The notes: generated by a model from the letters alone, not told the origin. A stretch of 64,000 nt of DNA from an uncultured Bacteroidota bacterium (GCA_903847205.1 CAINDA010000072.1:61134-125133); one strand, 5' to 3'. Counted from the stretch's first letter, positions 55,210 to 63,903 are shown. Numbers and translations: made by a program.

Positions 55210-58200
55210 ATGATGAAGAAATTACTTTTTTCAATCTTGACATTCTCTATACTGTTGATCAGTGCTTTTTCATTTGGCCAATCGGCTCCTCCAAAGGGGG
55301 TAAATTATCAGGCAGTAGCCCGGGACCCTTCTGGAAAACCAATCAGCAGCAGTATTAACCTTGTTGCACGATTTTCGGTTTATAAACTGCCGTCAGGAGG
55401 GACTCCCTTATACCAGGAAACCCAGCTTGTCAATACCAATCGATATGGATTATTTTCCTGTGTAATTGGAAGCGGAACGATTAATTCTGGCAGTTTTGAT
55501 TCAATTAAGTGGTATCAAGGTGACAGGTTTTTAGAAGTTGAAATGGCGATTCAAGGAGGGAGCGGTTATTATACCATGCCAAGAACACAATTATGGAGTG
55601 TGCCTTATGCTTTTCATTCGCAGACAGCTGATTTAGCAATAGATAATTGGTCCATATATGGAAATCCTCCTATAATTCCTTCTTTTTCACCACCCTTTCT
55701 TGGAACAACCATCTCCCAAGATTTGGTCATAAAAACATTCAATATTGAAAGGATGAGAATATTGGCTTCCGGCAATATTGGTATTGGTACTGCTGTTCCC
55801 GCTTCCTTATTTTCAGTGGGTTCTGCTTCACAATTCCAGGTAGGCAGCACTGGAGCAATTGATACCGCGCAGGGAATAATAAGCTCCGGCACAATACGGT
55901 TTTCGGGGCTTGCACCAAATGGAATAGTTAGAACGATTGGAAACAACGGTACTTTGTCCAGCAGCGGGCCTTTAAATTTAACTTCAGAAGTAATAGATTC
56001 GCTGCCTATAGCTAACGGAGGCACTGGATTAACGTCGCTTGGCAATTGGCAGGCATTTTATTCTGATGGCAGCGGTGCATTGGCGCACGACACACTTGGC
56101 GCAGCTGGTACTGTTTTTCATTCAAACGGGCCGGCGACACCGCCTTCGTGGGTAACTCCATCTTCACTGTTAGCTCCTCTTAGTGCTGGAACAGGAATTA
56201 CTGCTTTTTCTTATAACGGGTCAGCAGCACGGTTGGTTAAAATTGCAAATACTAGTGTTATCGCGGGGACTTACGGAGGCAGTATTGCAGGGCAGGTACT
56301 TAGTATTCCAAAATTTACAGTAAATGCACAAGGACAGTTAACCAGGGCAATTGATTCAACAGTAACCATTGAAGCGCCTTTGACTTTTACTAATGGATTA
56401 ACCAGGGCAGGTAATACTGTTTACTTGGGAGCACCATTGATGCAAAATACTACAATCACGAGCGGCGGTTTTAATACCATTTTTGATCTTAACGGTAGTG
56501 GTAACTTTAATATCATGAAAGCAGGGAACACTTCTGCATTATTTGTTGATTCCACAGGCAATGTGGGTATAAATACTTCTTCACCAAATGCGTTGGCTAA
56601 ACTTGATATAGCAGGGAGAATAAAAATTAGAGGAGGCATACCGGGAATAGGTAAAATATTAACCTCTTCTAATAATGGAGGTTTAGCAAGATGGGGAAGT
56701 ATTACTGCTGACCTGCCAATACGGGTAAAAAGTGATTCGATTTCACACACAATTTCAGTTGGGCTTGATTCAGCAGCAACACCCGGCATTGTTGCCTCAG
56801 GTAATTCAGGCTCTGCTTTCGCAGTTTGGAAATTAGATGTGAATCATGTTCCGGGCTGGAGGGTAGATTCTAGTAATTCTGGTACAGTTACTTCAGTTAC
56901 CGCAACACTTCCTCTTCATATAACAAACGGCACAACAACTCCTGCACTTAACATAGATCCCAATAATGCAACTACTGATGGATACGTTACTGCCCCCGGT
57001 TTAAATAATAATAATCTAGTTTGGAAAACAAATAGTACTGGCGCTCCAGCCTGGCGGCTTGATGCATGGACTGTTTCTGGTGCTGTTGCTTATAATAATA
57101 ATTCCGGCAATGTTGGTATTGGAACAACTTTGCCAGCGTCATTGCTTCATGTTGCAGGGCAGATTACCACTGGTATTCCCTTGCCGGCATCCGGAGGGGC
57201 ATCTCCATTTACCGGCTCTTTATTATTTTATAATTCCTCTAATCCACGCACAGTTAGCATAAATTCTGGAGTTACCACAACAAGTTATGCTCTCATTCTG
57301 CCTGATGCACTTCCTGCATATTCCTCTGTATTAACGAGTGATAACGTAGGTAATTTAACTTGGGGTGCCCCGCAATGGTCGCTTACAGGGAATGCAATCA
57401 CTTCTTCGCCTGTTGTCCCCGGCACATACGGGACCACACCAATTGGAGTATTAGAACATTGGATAGGTACGACGGACGTTACAGATTTGGTTTTGGGTAC
57501 AAGTTTTAAAGAGAGAATGAGAATATTAAGTACCGGCTTTGTTGGTATTGGAACAGCAGCACCTGCTTCACAGCTTGATGTGAAAAATATTACTACAGTT
57601 GGAGGGGCAGGTAGTTTTACAATTGCAAATGCATTAAGTGGTTCATCGGCACTCTCGGCTTTTTCTAATGGAAGCGGAAATGCGTTATATGTATCTAATA
57701 CTGCCGGTGGTTATGCAGCTGTTTTTTCCCAAGGGAAGGTTGGTATTGGAACAGTTACACCTGCAGTTCAGCTGGATGTTTTAACAACTTTGGCACCACA
57801 AGTTTCACGTTTTAAATCAACAGATCCTACGCGTGGATCAATTCAATTCTATAGCAATGCCACTTCTAGCCCGCCTGAAATTGGAGCTGAAACTGATGAT
57901 CTTATCCTTTATGGCGGCGGAAGTCAAGGAATCAGGGTGAAATCTGGAGGCAATGTAGGTATTGGAACTAATACCCCCGGTACTAGCTTGGAAGTGAAAG
58001 GGGCAGTTACAATTGACTCTTCATCAATAAGTTTTTCAAATTCGACTGCTATTGTCTTAACTCCAGGAAATAAAGGATATATTAGGCTTAAACCTTCAGT
58101 TGCGACAACGTTTACAAGTATGGGAGCAGGTTTAAAAGTTGGACAAATGCTCATCATTGAAAATGCTGGGACTGCGACAATCGCAATAACTGATGACAAT

Positions 58201-58311
58201 TCTACTTTTGATATAAATGGTGATACTTATTCTTTTAAGGCAAAAGATACATTAACGCTTATTTACAACGGAACCGAATGGCTTGAAGTTAGCAGGTCAC
58301 TTAATAATTAA
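55210..58311 (+). CDS. Large secreted fibre-like repeat protein
   Basis: 1,033 residues. Signal peptide (LLFSILTFSILLISAFSFGQ) followed by a domain starting PPKGVNYQAVARDPSGKPI, widespread in Bacteroidota surface proteins, then long beta-rich stretches with recurrent GNVGIGTxxPAS-like motifs (IGIGTAVPASLFSV, VGIGTTLPASLLHV, VGIGTAAPASQLDV, VGIGTVTPAVQLDV, VGIGTNTPGTSLEV), as in phage tail-fibre and S74-type proteins. There is no intramolecular chaperone (S74) domain and no T9SS sorting domain at the end (TEWLEVSRSLNN). Likely an extended surface fibre. Confidence 0.8.
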   Translation: MMKKLLFSILTFSILLISAFSFGQSAPPKGVNYQAVARDPSGKPISSSINLVARFSVYKLPSGGTPLYQETQLVNTNRYGLFSCVIGSGTINSGSFDSIKWYQGDRFLEVEMAIQGGSGYYTMPRTQLWSVPYAFHSQTADLAIDNWSIYGNPPIIPSFSPPFLGTTISQDLVIKTFNIERMRILASGNIGIGTAVPASLFSVGSASQFQVGSTGAIDTAQGIISSGTIRFSGLAPNGIVRTIGNNGTLSSSGPLNLTSEVIDSLPIANGGTGLTSLGNWQAFYSDGSGALAHDTLGAAGTVFHSNGPATPPSWVTPSSLLAPLSAGTGITAFSYNGSAARLVKIANTSVIAGTYGGSIAGQVLSIPKFTVNAQGQLTRAIDSTVTIEAPLTFTNGLTRAGNTVYLGAPLMQNTTITSGGFNTIFDLNGSGNFNIMKAGNTSALFVDSTGNVGINTSSPNALAKLDIAGRIKIRGGIPGIGKILTSSNNGGLARWGSITADLPIRVKSDSISHTISVGLDSAATPGIVASGNSGSAFAVWKLDVNHVPGWRVDSSNSGTVTSVTATLPLHITNGTTTPALNIDPNNATTDGYVTAPGLNNNNLVWKTNSTGAPAWRLDAWTVSGAVAYNNNSGNVGIGTTLPASLLHVAGQITTGIPLPASGGASPFTGSLLFYNSSNPRTVSINSGVTTTSYALILPDALPAYSSVLTSDNVGNLTWGAPQWSLTGNAITSSPVVPGTYGTTPIGVLEHWIGTTDVTDLVLGTSFKERMRILSTGFVGIGTAAPASQLDVKNITTVGGAGSFTIANALSGSSALSAFSNGSGNALYVSNTAGGYAAVFSQGKVGIGTVTPAVQLDVLTTLAPQVSRFKSTDPTRGSIQFYSNATSSPPEIGAETDDLILYGGGSQGIRVKSGGNVGIGTNTPGTSLEVKGAVTIDSSSISFSNSTAIVLTPGNKGYIRLKPSVATTFTSMGAGLKVGQMLIIENAGTATIAITDDNSTFDINGDTYSFKAKDTLTLIYNGTEWLEVSRSLNN

Positions 58312-58402
58312 TTTGCGGCCATTGCAGGTGTTATTTCACCATCAAATGCGTAGGCATAATACCCACAATCTGCGCCTTCGTTATTATAATTGATTGATAT
58401 CC

Positions 58403-58441
58403 AAATCCTGAATCCGAAGAAAATTGGATTCAGGATTTTTA
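58403..58441 (+). terminator. Rho-independent terminator of the fibre-like gene
   Basis: AAATCCTGAATCC pairs with GGATTCAGGATTT (13-bp stem, about 10-nt loop) and is followed by T-rich sequence, about 90 nt after the stop. The -7 box for the next gene lies 22 nt further. Confidence 0.88.
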
Positions 58442-58462
58442 TTTTTAGAAATATTTATATGA

Positions 58463-58470
58463 TACATTTG
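58463..58470 (+). promoter_or_regulatory. -7 box of the 928-aa effector-like gene
   Basis: TACATTTG, full match to TAnnTTTG, 17 nt before the start codon and just past a terminator, so this gene likely begins a transcript of its own. Confidence 0.5.
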
Positions 58471-58487
58471 CAAATGAAAAATAAAAC

Positions 58488-61274
58488 ATGAAACGTTTTA
58501 AATTTATTGCCCTTTTATTCTTTTGCTTCATAACTACTCTCCCTTTTTCAGAGGATCGGGGAGGAGCATACGCCCAAACCACCCCCGCCTGGAACCCAAA
58601 CCCTACACCCGGCGGTGCAACCTCCATGCTGTTTAGGTTTACAAATCAAGTCTGGTTAAACCCGACTATCATTTTAGCCAAACAAAATTTCGAAGCAGCC
58701 ACCAATGTTAAATTACTGATATTACCAAGCCTTAATGCTAATGATACATCCGGCAGCAGCCGTATCGAAAAGGCATTTGATAAACTCCTGTCTTTTTTAG
58801 TTTATAAAGACAATATACAGGGAAGCATTAAATTTTATTTCGATCCGCTGAACCCCGCCAAACCATTTACTTTTAATACAAGCGACGAATGCAAATGCAA
58901 ATTTACTCCTATACAAAAAGACACTGTAGAACAGCTCCTTAACCAAAATATTGCCAACAGCACCAGCTTAACTAATTTCGCTGCACTGCCCTTCGACAGC
59001 GTAATAACCCACGCCAGCCTTTACTGCAAAAAAATACTGCTTGGCCGTCCTCAACCCTGCGGACCCGACTCCAGCAATAATTTCACCCTCACAAAAATAA
59101 ACACCACACCCGCTAAATTAAATTTCGAGAGAGCTTTAACCAGCAGTACCAGCCCTAACGGCGGAGTAGATAAACAAAAATATACCGCCCTTGCGCAAAA
59201 CTATAACACCGTTTTAGATATTGCAGATAACAGCAATTACTCAGTTGCCTGGAAAGCCATGCAAGCAGGCAATGATGTTATTAAATTAAAACTTCAAAAA
59301 AAACAGCCCGGTTTTGATATAAGCAAATTAGTATTTAAAAATGCTTCCGCAACCGAAACCTACAATACCACTTTTTCCCCCGACAGTACCATAAGTCTGA
59401 GTTTTGGCGGAAAGCCTGCAGGCAGCATGGCAGAGGTTGTGGCTTTTTATACACCGCCTGCTACGGCGCCTCCTCAGACCTTTGCCATAGGTGCATTTAA
59501 CATCCAGTTTTATCAGCCCGAAACTTTAAAAGTGGTGCTGGTTAATTTGGGTACCGGCGCAATGCCTGATACCATTGCAGTGCGTGATACATTAAATAAA
59601 ATTTACGGCAGCGTATTTATTAAATGGAATGTTGACACCGCCAATTGCATTTTGCCTTCCTATATAAGTAAAAGCATACATATAGAAAACAGCAGCCTGC
59701 TTAGCAATTACATGCCCGATATGCAGCCCATAGTAAGTTATTTTAAAAATAACTGCCCGAAATATAATGCCAGCGATGAAAACACGTATTATCTCTTGTT
59801 TGGCTGTACCAACGACGGTGCAGTGCTTGGCTATATGCCCAGGGCACGCAATGCAGGGTTTATTTTTGATGTAAGCCCTCATACAATTGCTCACGAGCTT
59901 GGGCATGGTGCATTTAATTTAAAACATATTTTCAGCAGTGATGAGCTGGGTGAAGGTAATAAAGGGCTGACCAATAATATAATGGATTACAGCATTGGCA
60001 GCACTCTTTATAAGCATCAGTGGGATTTAATTCATGATCCTAGCTTTGTTGGTTGGTTTGAAGGGGATGATGCGGAGGCGATGTCGGTAGATAATCACGA
60101 ACAGATTATTGGGCTGTTAAATAAAATAAAAAATGCTGTAATAAAAAATATTGACATGTCTTTACCGGAAAGTCCCGCCATTTCCGGAGGCCTTTTTCTT
60201 ATAAATGGAATTCAATATAATGCCATTAACATACATGGAACCGTTTCTGCATCAGGTACTGTTAAAATACATCCCAAAAATGCCATTGTCATTTATCCGA
60301 ATGGCGTACATCCTTTTATAATGATTGGAGGTTTAACTGGTTTTGGCGGTATTTCTATAGAAGTTACTCCCCCTGAAAAATTAGCCGCCCTTAAAGATTA
60401 TTTAGATAACCTGATACCAACAAAAAATCTGCTGTTGTTTGCTAATGGTTATGACCCTTCAAAAAGTATAAGAACTGATGAAGTATATTGTAGCGACCCT
60501 ATTGATTACTGGGAAGGTATTGATCAAAAATTTATAACAGCTATTGGAACAAAAAATATTGTTTATGCCAATGGCAATAAGTCCATTCTTACTTCCAACC
60601 ATGTTGATATTACACATTTTACGCTAAGTTTACATTCATCAGAATTAGCTTCTGGTGTACAATCGGATATTCAAAATTTTTTAACATCAGCCTACCTTAC
60701 TTCGTTTTCAATTCCTTCAATTCCAAACAATCCCTGTTATCACAATGCGGGCTGTGTACATTTAAATACCACACCCAGAAATACGGGCGGTTTTGCAGAG
60801 CGCCTGCGGGGCGGAAGAGCCGCAGGATTTGCTATGGCCGCCAAAATTGGCAGAGGCGAAATAATTTTCGACCAGACTACAGATGAAATTGATATAGTAT
60901 GCCACAGCATGGGCTTTGCGTATGCCCAGGGTATGATTGAAGTATTTAAACAGCTGAATTTTAAAATAGGCAGTTATTATATACTTGCCCCTGAAAATGC
61001 TGGAAGCGGAAGTATAACTTTAACTGATTTTAAAGGTGATGTATGGCAATACGGAAGTAATGATAATCCCGTATCCAACGGCGGTGATCTTATGTGGCTT
61101 CAGGATGGCGTTGCACCTCAATGCAAAGCCGGCGGTTTATTAGATAATAATAGGGCGTATATTCCAAATTCTTCACCTAAAGGTTTTACAGAAAGCCATT
61201 CAATAAAAAATTATGGATGGATATTTACAACAATTAATAACGGACTTCCAGGCTATGTTAAAAAGAGAAATTAG
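58488..61274 (+). CDS. Secreted metallopeptidase-like / lipase-like two-domain protein, candidate effector
   Basis: 928 residues. Sec signal peptide (MKRFKFIALLFFCFITT, end near GGAYAQ). A beta-rich N-terminal region leads to a metallopeptidase-like motif TIAHELGHGAFNLKH (His469, Glu470, His473) and then NNIMDYSIG, a possible Met-turn. Residues 786-887 look like a serine hydrolase core: DIVCHSMGFAYAQG with Ser807 in a lipase-type elbow, LAPENAGSG, and a possible catalytic His904 in TESHSIKNYG in the tail. The HELGHGAF...NxMDY...QWDLIH layout is one I associate with Bacteroidota toxin-bearing proteins. No T9SS sorting domain. The downstream lipoprotein overlaps its 3' end by 20 nt. Confidence 0.72.
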   Translation: MKRFKFIALLFFCFITTLPFSEDRGGAYAQTTPAWNPNPTPGGATSMLFRFTNQVWLNPTIILAKQNFEAATNVKLLILPSLNANDTSGSSRIEKAFDKLLSFLVYKDNIQGSIKFYFDPLNPAKPFTFNTSDECKCKFTPIQKDTVEQLLNQNIANSTSLTNFAALPFDSVITHASLYCKKILLGRPQPCGPDSSNNFTLTKINTTPAKLNFERALTSSTSPNGGVDKQKYTALAQNYNTVLDIADNSNYSVAWKAMQAGNDVIKLKLQKKQPGFDISKLVFKNASATETYNTTFSPDSTISLSFGGKPAGSMAEVVAFYTPPATAPPQTFAIGAFNIQFYQPETLKVVLVNLGTGAMPDTIAVRDTLNKIYGSVFIKWNVDTANCILPSYISKSIHIENSSLLSNYMPDMQPIVSYFKNNCPKYNASDENTYYLLFGCTNDGAVLGYMPRARNAGFIFDVSPHTIAHELGHGAFNLKHIFSSDELGEGNKGLTNNIMDYSIGSTLYKHQWDLIHDPSFVGWFEGDDAEAMSVDNHEQIIGLLNKIKNAVIKNIDMSLPESPAISGGLFLINGIQYNAINIHGTVSASGTVKIHPKNAIVIYPNGVHPFIMIGGLTGFGGISIEVTPPEKLAALKDYLDNLIPTKNLLLFANGYDPSKSIRTDEVYCSDPIDYWEGIDQKFITAIGTKNIVYANGNKSILTSNHVDITHFTLSLHSSELASGVQSDIQNFLTSAYLTSFSIPSIPNNPCYHNAGCVHLNTTPRNTGGFAERLRGGRAAGFAMAAKIGRGEIIFDQTTDEIDIVCHSMGFAYAQGMIEVFKQLNFKIGSYYILAPENAGSGSITLTDFKGDVWQYGSNDNPVSNGGDLMWLQDGVAPQCKAGGLLDNNRAYIPNSSPKGFTESHSIKNYGWIFTTINNGLPGYVKKRN
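60843..61149 (+). repeat. Copy 1 of a 307-bp duplicated hydrolase segment
   Basis: Codes residues 786-887 of the 928-aa protein, including the lipase-like CHSMG elbow. Aligns without gaps to 62026-62332 with ten mismatches by hand count (about 97%). Seven differences are silent and three change amino acids. Confidence 0.95.
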
Positions 61275-62013
61275 ATTTATTTATTTATTTACTTATTTAT
61301 TTATTTATTGTTCATGTTCTGACAATAATAAGAATGATAAAAAATACAGTGAGGACAAAACTTTAAAAAGCAACTATTATGTAAACATGAATTTTAGCAT
61401 TTATTCTAATACATATTTAACAATTAAAGATTCTGTCCATATATATATAAACTCCCTGCTAAAAACCTTTCAAAGCGAATTTATTAGCGAATGGCAATTA
61501 GATTCAATGGTTTGTATCAATTCAGAATATGATAAATTGGTTGCTGTAATATTAAATTCTTCAGGCGGTGGAAAGGGGGTGGTTGGTGATGATGCGGAGA
61601 AAATTCTAGGAAAAAAAATAAATAACAAATGGTGTTTTTTCAAGGGAGCGGCCTTAATTATACCACGCGATATGTATGGCAAAGATTCAATTCACCCTTT
61701 ATCATTCCATGAACTCAGCCAAATAGCCCGCAAAGAATTTTTAGAATCTTCTTTAATAAAAAACGCCAAAGGTGAATATATAGTAAATGATAAATGGGTA
61801 GATGAACATTTTTATAATGCGGGCTATGATAATTTCACGCATCATAAAATTCCCGGTATGGTTTCTCAGGGAGAAGAATATCAAATGCCCAGAGACAAAG
61901 AAAAAACGGATAGCGTGCATTGGTGGTTAATTACTGATAAATGGAGACATAAAATAGATACCAATGAATACAAACCTTTGCACAGAAACAAAATGAAGAA
62001 CCCTGCATTATAA
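61255..62013 (+). CDS. Lipoprotein overlapping the effector-like gene, candidate immunity or partner protein
   Basis: 252 residues from the ATG at 61255, 20 nt inside the preceding gene. The alternative ATG at 61213 would start deeper inside and spoil the signal. The N-terminus MLKREIRFIYLFTYLFIYCSCSD is a lipoprotein signal with lipobox ending in Cys; its codons are made of TTTA repeats. The mature protein is mixed alpha/beta with no recognised family (DYDKLVAVI-like strand, GVVGDDAEKILGKKINNKW, FHELSQIARKEF). By analogy with lipase effectors whose neutralisers are envelope lipoproteins, it may protect against the upstream hydrolase; this is inference from position and localisation. Confidence 0.7.
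   Translation: MLKREIRFIYLFTYLFIYCSCSDNNKNDKKYSEDKTLKSNYYVNMNFSIYSNTYLTIKDSVHIYINSLLKTFQSEFISEWQLDSMVCINSEYDKLVAVILNSSGGGKGVVGDDAEKILGKKINNKWCFFKGAALIIPRDMYGKDSIHPLSFHELSQIARKEFLESSLIKNAKGEYIVNDKWVDEHFYNAGYDNFTHHKIPGMVSQGEEYQMPRDKEKTDSVHWWLITDKWRHKIDTNEYKPLHRNKMKNPAL
61277..61308 (+). repeat. TTTA tetranucleotide tract in the lipoprotein signal codons
   Basis: Eight consecutive four-base units (TTTA, one as CTTA) within the signal-peptide codons of the lipoprotein. Gain or loss of one unit shifts the frame. Confidence 0.9.
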
Positions 62014-62025
62014 TTTGGGGGCGTA

Positions 62026-62382
62026 AAAATTGGCAGAGGCGAAATAATTTTCGACCAGACTTCAGATGAAATTGATATAGTATGCCACAGCATGGGCTTT
62101 GCCTATGCCCAAGGCATGATTGAAGTATTTAAACAGCTGCATTTTAAAATAGGCAGTTATTATATACTTGCCCCTGAAAATGCTGGAAGCGGAAGTATAA
62201 CTTTAACTGATTTTAAAGGTGATGTATGGCAATATGGAAGTAATGATAACCCCGTATCCAACGGCGGTGACCTTATGTGGCTTCTGGATGGCGTTGCACC
62301 GCAATGCAAAGCCGGCGGTTTATTAGATAATAGCAAATGGACAATAATGCTAGAACCGAATTCATTAATACCACCTAAATAA
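62026..62382 (+). pseudogene. Start-less second copy of the hydrolase region (orphan C-terminal cassette)
   Basis: The frame is open from the lipoprotein stop (62013) but the first ATG, at 62092, lies inside the conserved core just after the nucleophile Ser, so no complete hydrolase can be made. 62026-62332 repeats 60843-61149; beyond that the tail is SKWTIMLEPNSLIPPK and stops, whereas copy 1 continues past PNSSPKG to the possible catalytic His. Three amino acid changes (T to S, N to H, Q to L) against seven silent ones suggest past selection or recent conversion. Likely a silent cassette that could recombine with the complete gene. Confidence 0.8.
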
Positions 62383-62389
62383 TAAAATC

Positions 62390-62791
62390 ATGAATTTAAA
62401 AAAAGAAATAAAGGAAATCGGAGACATCCAAATTGGTTTTGATATTTCATTGGCTGAACCCAAAATCAATAAAATAATTAGATTAGTAGATTATATTGAA
62501 AAATATTTTCCAAAAGAAGGGAATGGAATTGTAAGAGAAGAAGTTATTGAGGTTTTACAACAAGCTTACGGTATATCATATGAGATTGGAAACACCAAAC
62601 AGTCTCTTCCTTCAAATAAAGATGTAGAATTAGCAAGGAGAATATTACCGATTGCGAGAATTGTTTTTAATAAAACTAAGGAATTGTTACCATATCTATA
62701 TTTGAATTTAAATAATTCAATAGGTAATCAAAAAATGCATCAATTATTAAATCAAGAAATATCTGAAATTGAAAAGCAGAACGAAATATGA
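62390..62791 (+). CDS. Hypothetical small helical protein
   Basis: 133 residues without a signal peptide, strongly helical (LKKEIKEIGDIQ, IVREEVIEVLQQAYG, RRILPIARIVFNKTKELLPYLYLNL). It starts 7 nt after the orphan cassette's stop and overlaps the next gene by ATGA. No family recognised. Its place behind the cassette would fit an immunity gene, but the preceding cassette lacks a start, so the pair may be inactive, or this gene may belong to the following one. Confidence 0.6.
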   Translation: MNLKKEIKEIGDIQIGFDISLAEPKINKIIRLVDYIEKYFPKEGNGIVREEVIEVLQQAYGISYEIGNTKQSLPSNKDVELARRILPIARIVFNKTKELLPYLYLNLNNSIGNQKMHQLLNQEISEIEKQNEI

Positions 62792-63360
62792 GATTGCCGA
62801 TTTACATCTTATTGTTTTTTGCAGAGGCATTGGCATCCGAAAAAAACTATGATCTTTCCGATGGACTTTTGGTTGATAAGGCTGTTACGTTCAATCACAT
62901 ATCAACATCAGGTGCAATTGTTACAAGTAACGCTAAACAAGGAACTTTTTTAATAGGTAGTTATCCAACAGATTTACAACAAATTTTAGCGGAACTAAAT
63001 TACCCTAAAATTTTAACTGTTAATTTTTCATTTCCTGTTCCTTTTGGACAAAGGTTTAATCTGTTAAATATTTCTGAAGCGCAGTATAATTATTGGACGG
63101 CTAATGGAGGATTTTTTACAAAAGTAAATGGCCCTTGGATAGATGCTGCAGTCGTTCAAAATGCAGATATAATTGTTGTTTCGGATTTGAATCAACTATA
63201 TAATTCACCGGGAGTATTATCCGGATTTGGTAAAGAAGTGCATCGTTTAGAATGGAAACATGGATATAGATTTGACCCAACTACTAAAATGATGGTTCCT
63301 CCTAATAAAGCATTTGGTTTACCGACAAAAACATTACAAAGTGAATACACAATTAATTAA
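62788..63360 (+). CDS. Candidate toxin-domain protein
   Basis: 190 residues. Start ATG overlaps the previous stop (ATGA). The first 17 residues (MRLPIYILLFFAEALAS) are hydrophobic and might act as a signal peptide. The region FGQRFNLLNISEAQYNYWTANGGFF, then NGPWIDAAVVQNADIIVVSD and GFGKEVHRLEWKHGYRFDPTT, recalls C-terminal domains I know from Rhs/CdiA-like polymorphic toxins, ending with a Gly-Phe-x-Lys-Glu block and a short basic strand. I cannot name the family or activity. The following small gene would be its immunity candidate. Confidence 0.6.
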   Translation: MRLPIYILLFFAEALASEKNYDLSDGLLVDKAVTFNHISTSGAIVTSNAKQGTFLIGSYPTDLQQILAELNYPKILTVNFSFPVPFGQRFNLLNISEAQYNYWTANGGFFTKVNGPWIDAAVVQNADIIVVSDLNQLYNSPGVLSGFGKEVHRLEWKHGYRFDPTTKMMVPPNKAFGLPTKTLQSEYTIN

Positions 63361-63366
63361 AATAAA

Positions 63367-63756
63367 ATGGAAATAGAATTAAATAGAAAATATTTATCAG
63401 GATTAATGGCGAATACTGATTTACATGCTGGCGGTTTGTTTTTTTGTATTATATTCCAAAACTGCCTAGAATTCAATGATAATGGAAGAGTAATATTAAC
63501 AAAAAAAGTTATAGATGCTTTTCGACCCATGGATCCACAAGATGTAAAGCATTTAGAAAATTATAAAATAGAAGGCGAATATTTTTATAATGATAGAGGA
63601 TATCTGATATGTAATTTTAAAGATTTGTTTTTACAATTCACAGGATTACAAACAGAAAAAAATAAAACGATAATACCATTTCACGTTTATGATAGCAGAT
63701 TGTTAAATCGATGGAGTGAAGTTTTTCAGCTTGAAGCATATTTACCACTCGGATAA
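63367..63756 (+). CDS. Small protein after the toxin-like gene, candidate immunity
   Basis: 129 residues, no signal, 6 nt after the toxin-like gene. Mixed alpha/beta with KYLSGLMANTDLHAGGLFFCIIF and YFYNDRGYLICNFKDLF; size and position suit an immunity protein but no family is recognised. The frame continues after the TAA at 63754 for 48 more sense codons to a second TAA at 63901, including GKLKHWSNDGSELWENF, so the gene may be truncated by a nonsense change. Confidence 0.6.
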   Translation: MEIELNRKYLSGLMANTDLHAGGLFFCIIFQNCLEFNDNGRVILTKKVIDAFRPMDPQDVKHLENYKIEGEYFYNDRGYLICNFKDLFLQFTGLQTEKNKTIIPFHVYDSRLLNRWSEVFQLEAYLPLG

Positions 63757-63903
63757 TTAAGCGGTAAATTAAAACATTGGAGTAATGATGGTTCGGAATT
63801 ATGGGAAAATTTTTCTAATGGAAATGAAATACTTAGGGCAAAATTTTCATCGAGTTTAAATAGTCTCCCCTCAAAAAGCAGGTTTAAACTTTTTGGTAAA
63901 TAA
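63757..63903 (+). pseudogene. In-frame continuation after the stop of the candidate immunity gene
   Basis: Forty-eight sense codons in the frame of the preceding gene (LSGKLKHWSNDGSELWENF and on to FKLFGK), then TAA. No start codon is seen early in it. Most simply the lost 3' part of the upstream gene, or the remnant of another cassette. The last 97 bases of the window hold nothing recognised. Confidence 0.5.

Noticed and set aside
59892..59927. Classical metzincin zinc site in the 928-aa protein
   Set aside because: HELGH is present, but the next His lies at +11, not +10 as in HExxHxxGxxH; only a metallopeptidase-like region is claimed.
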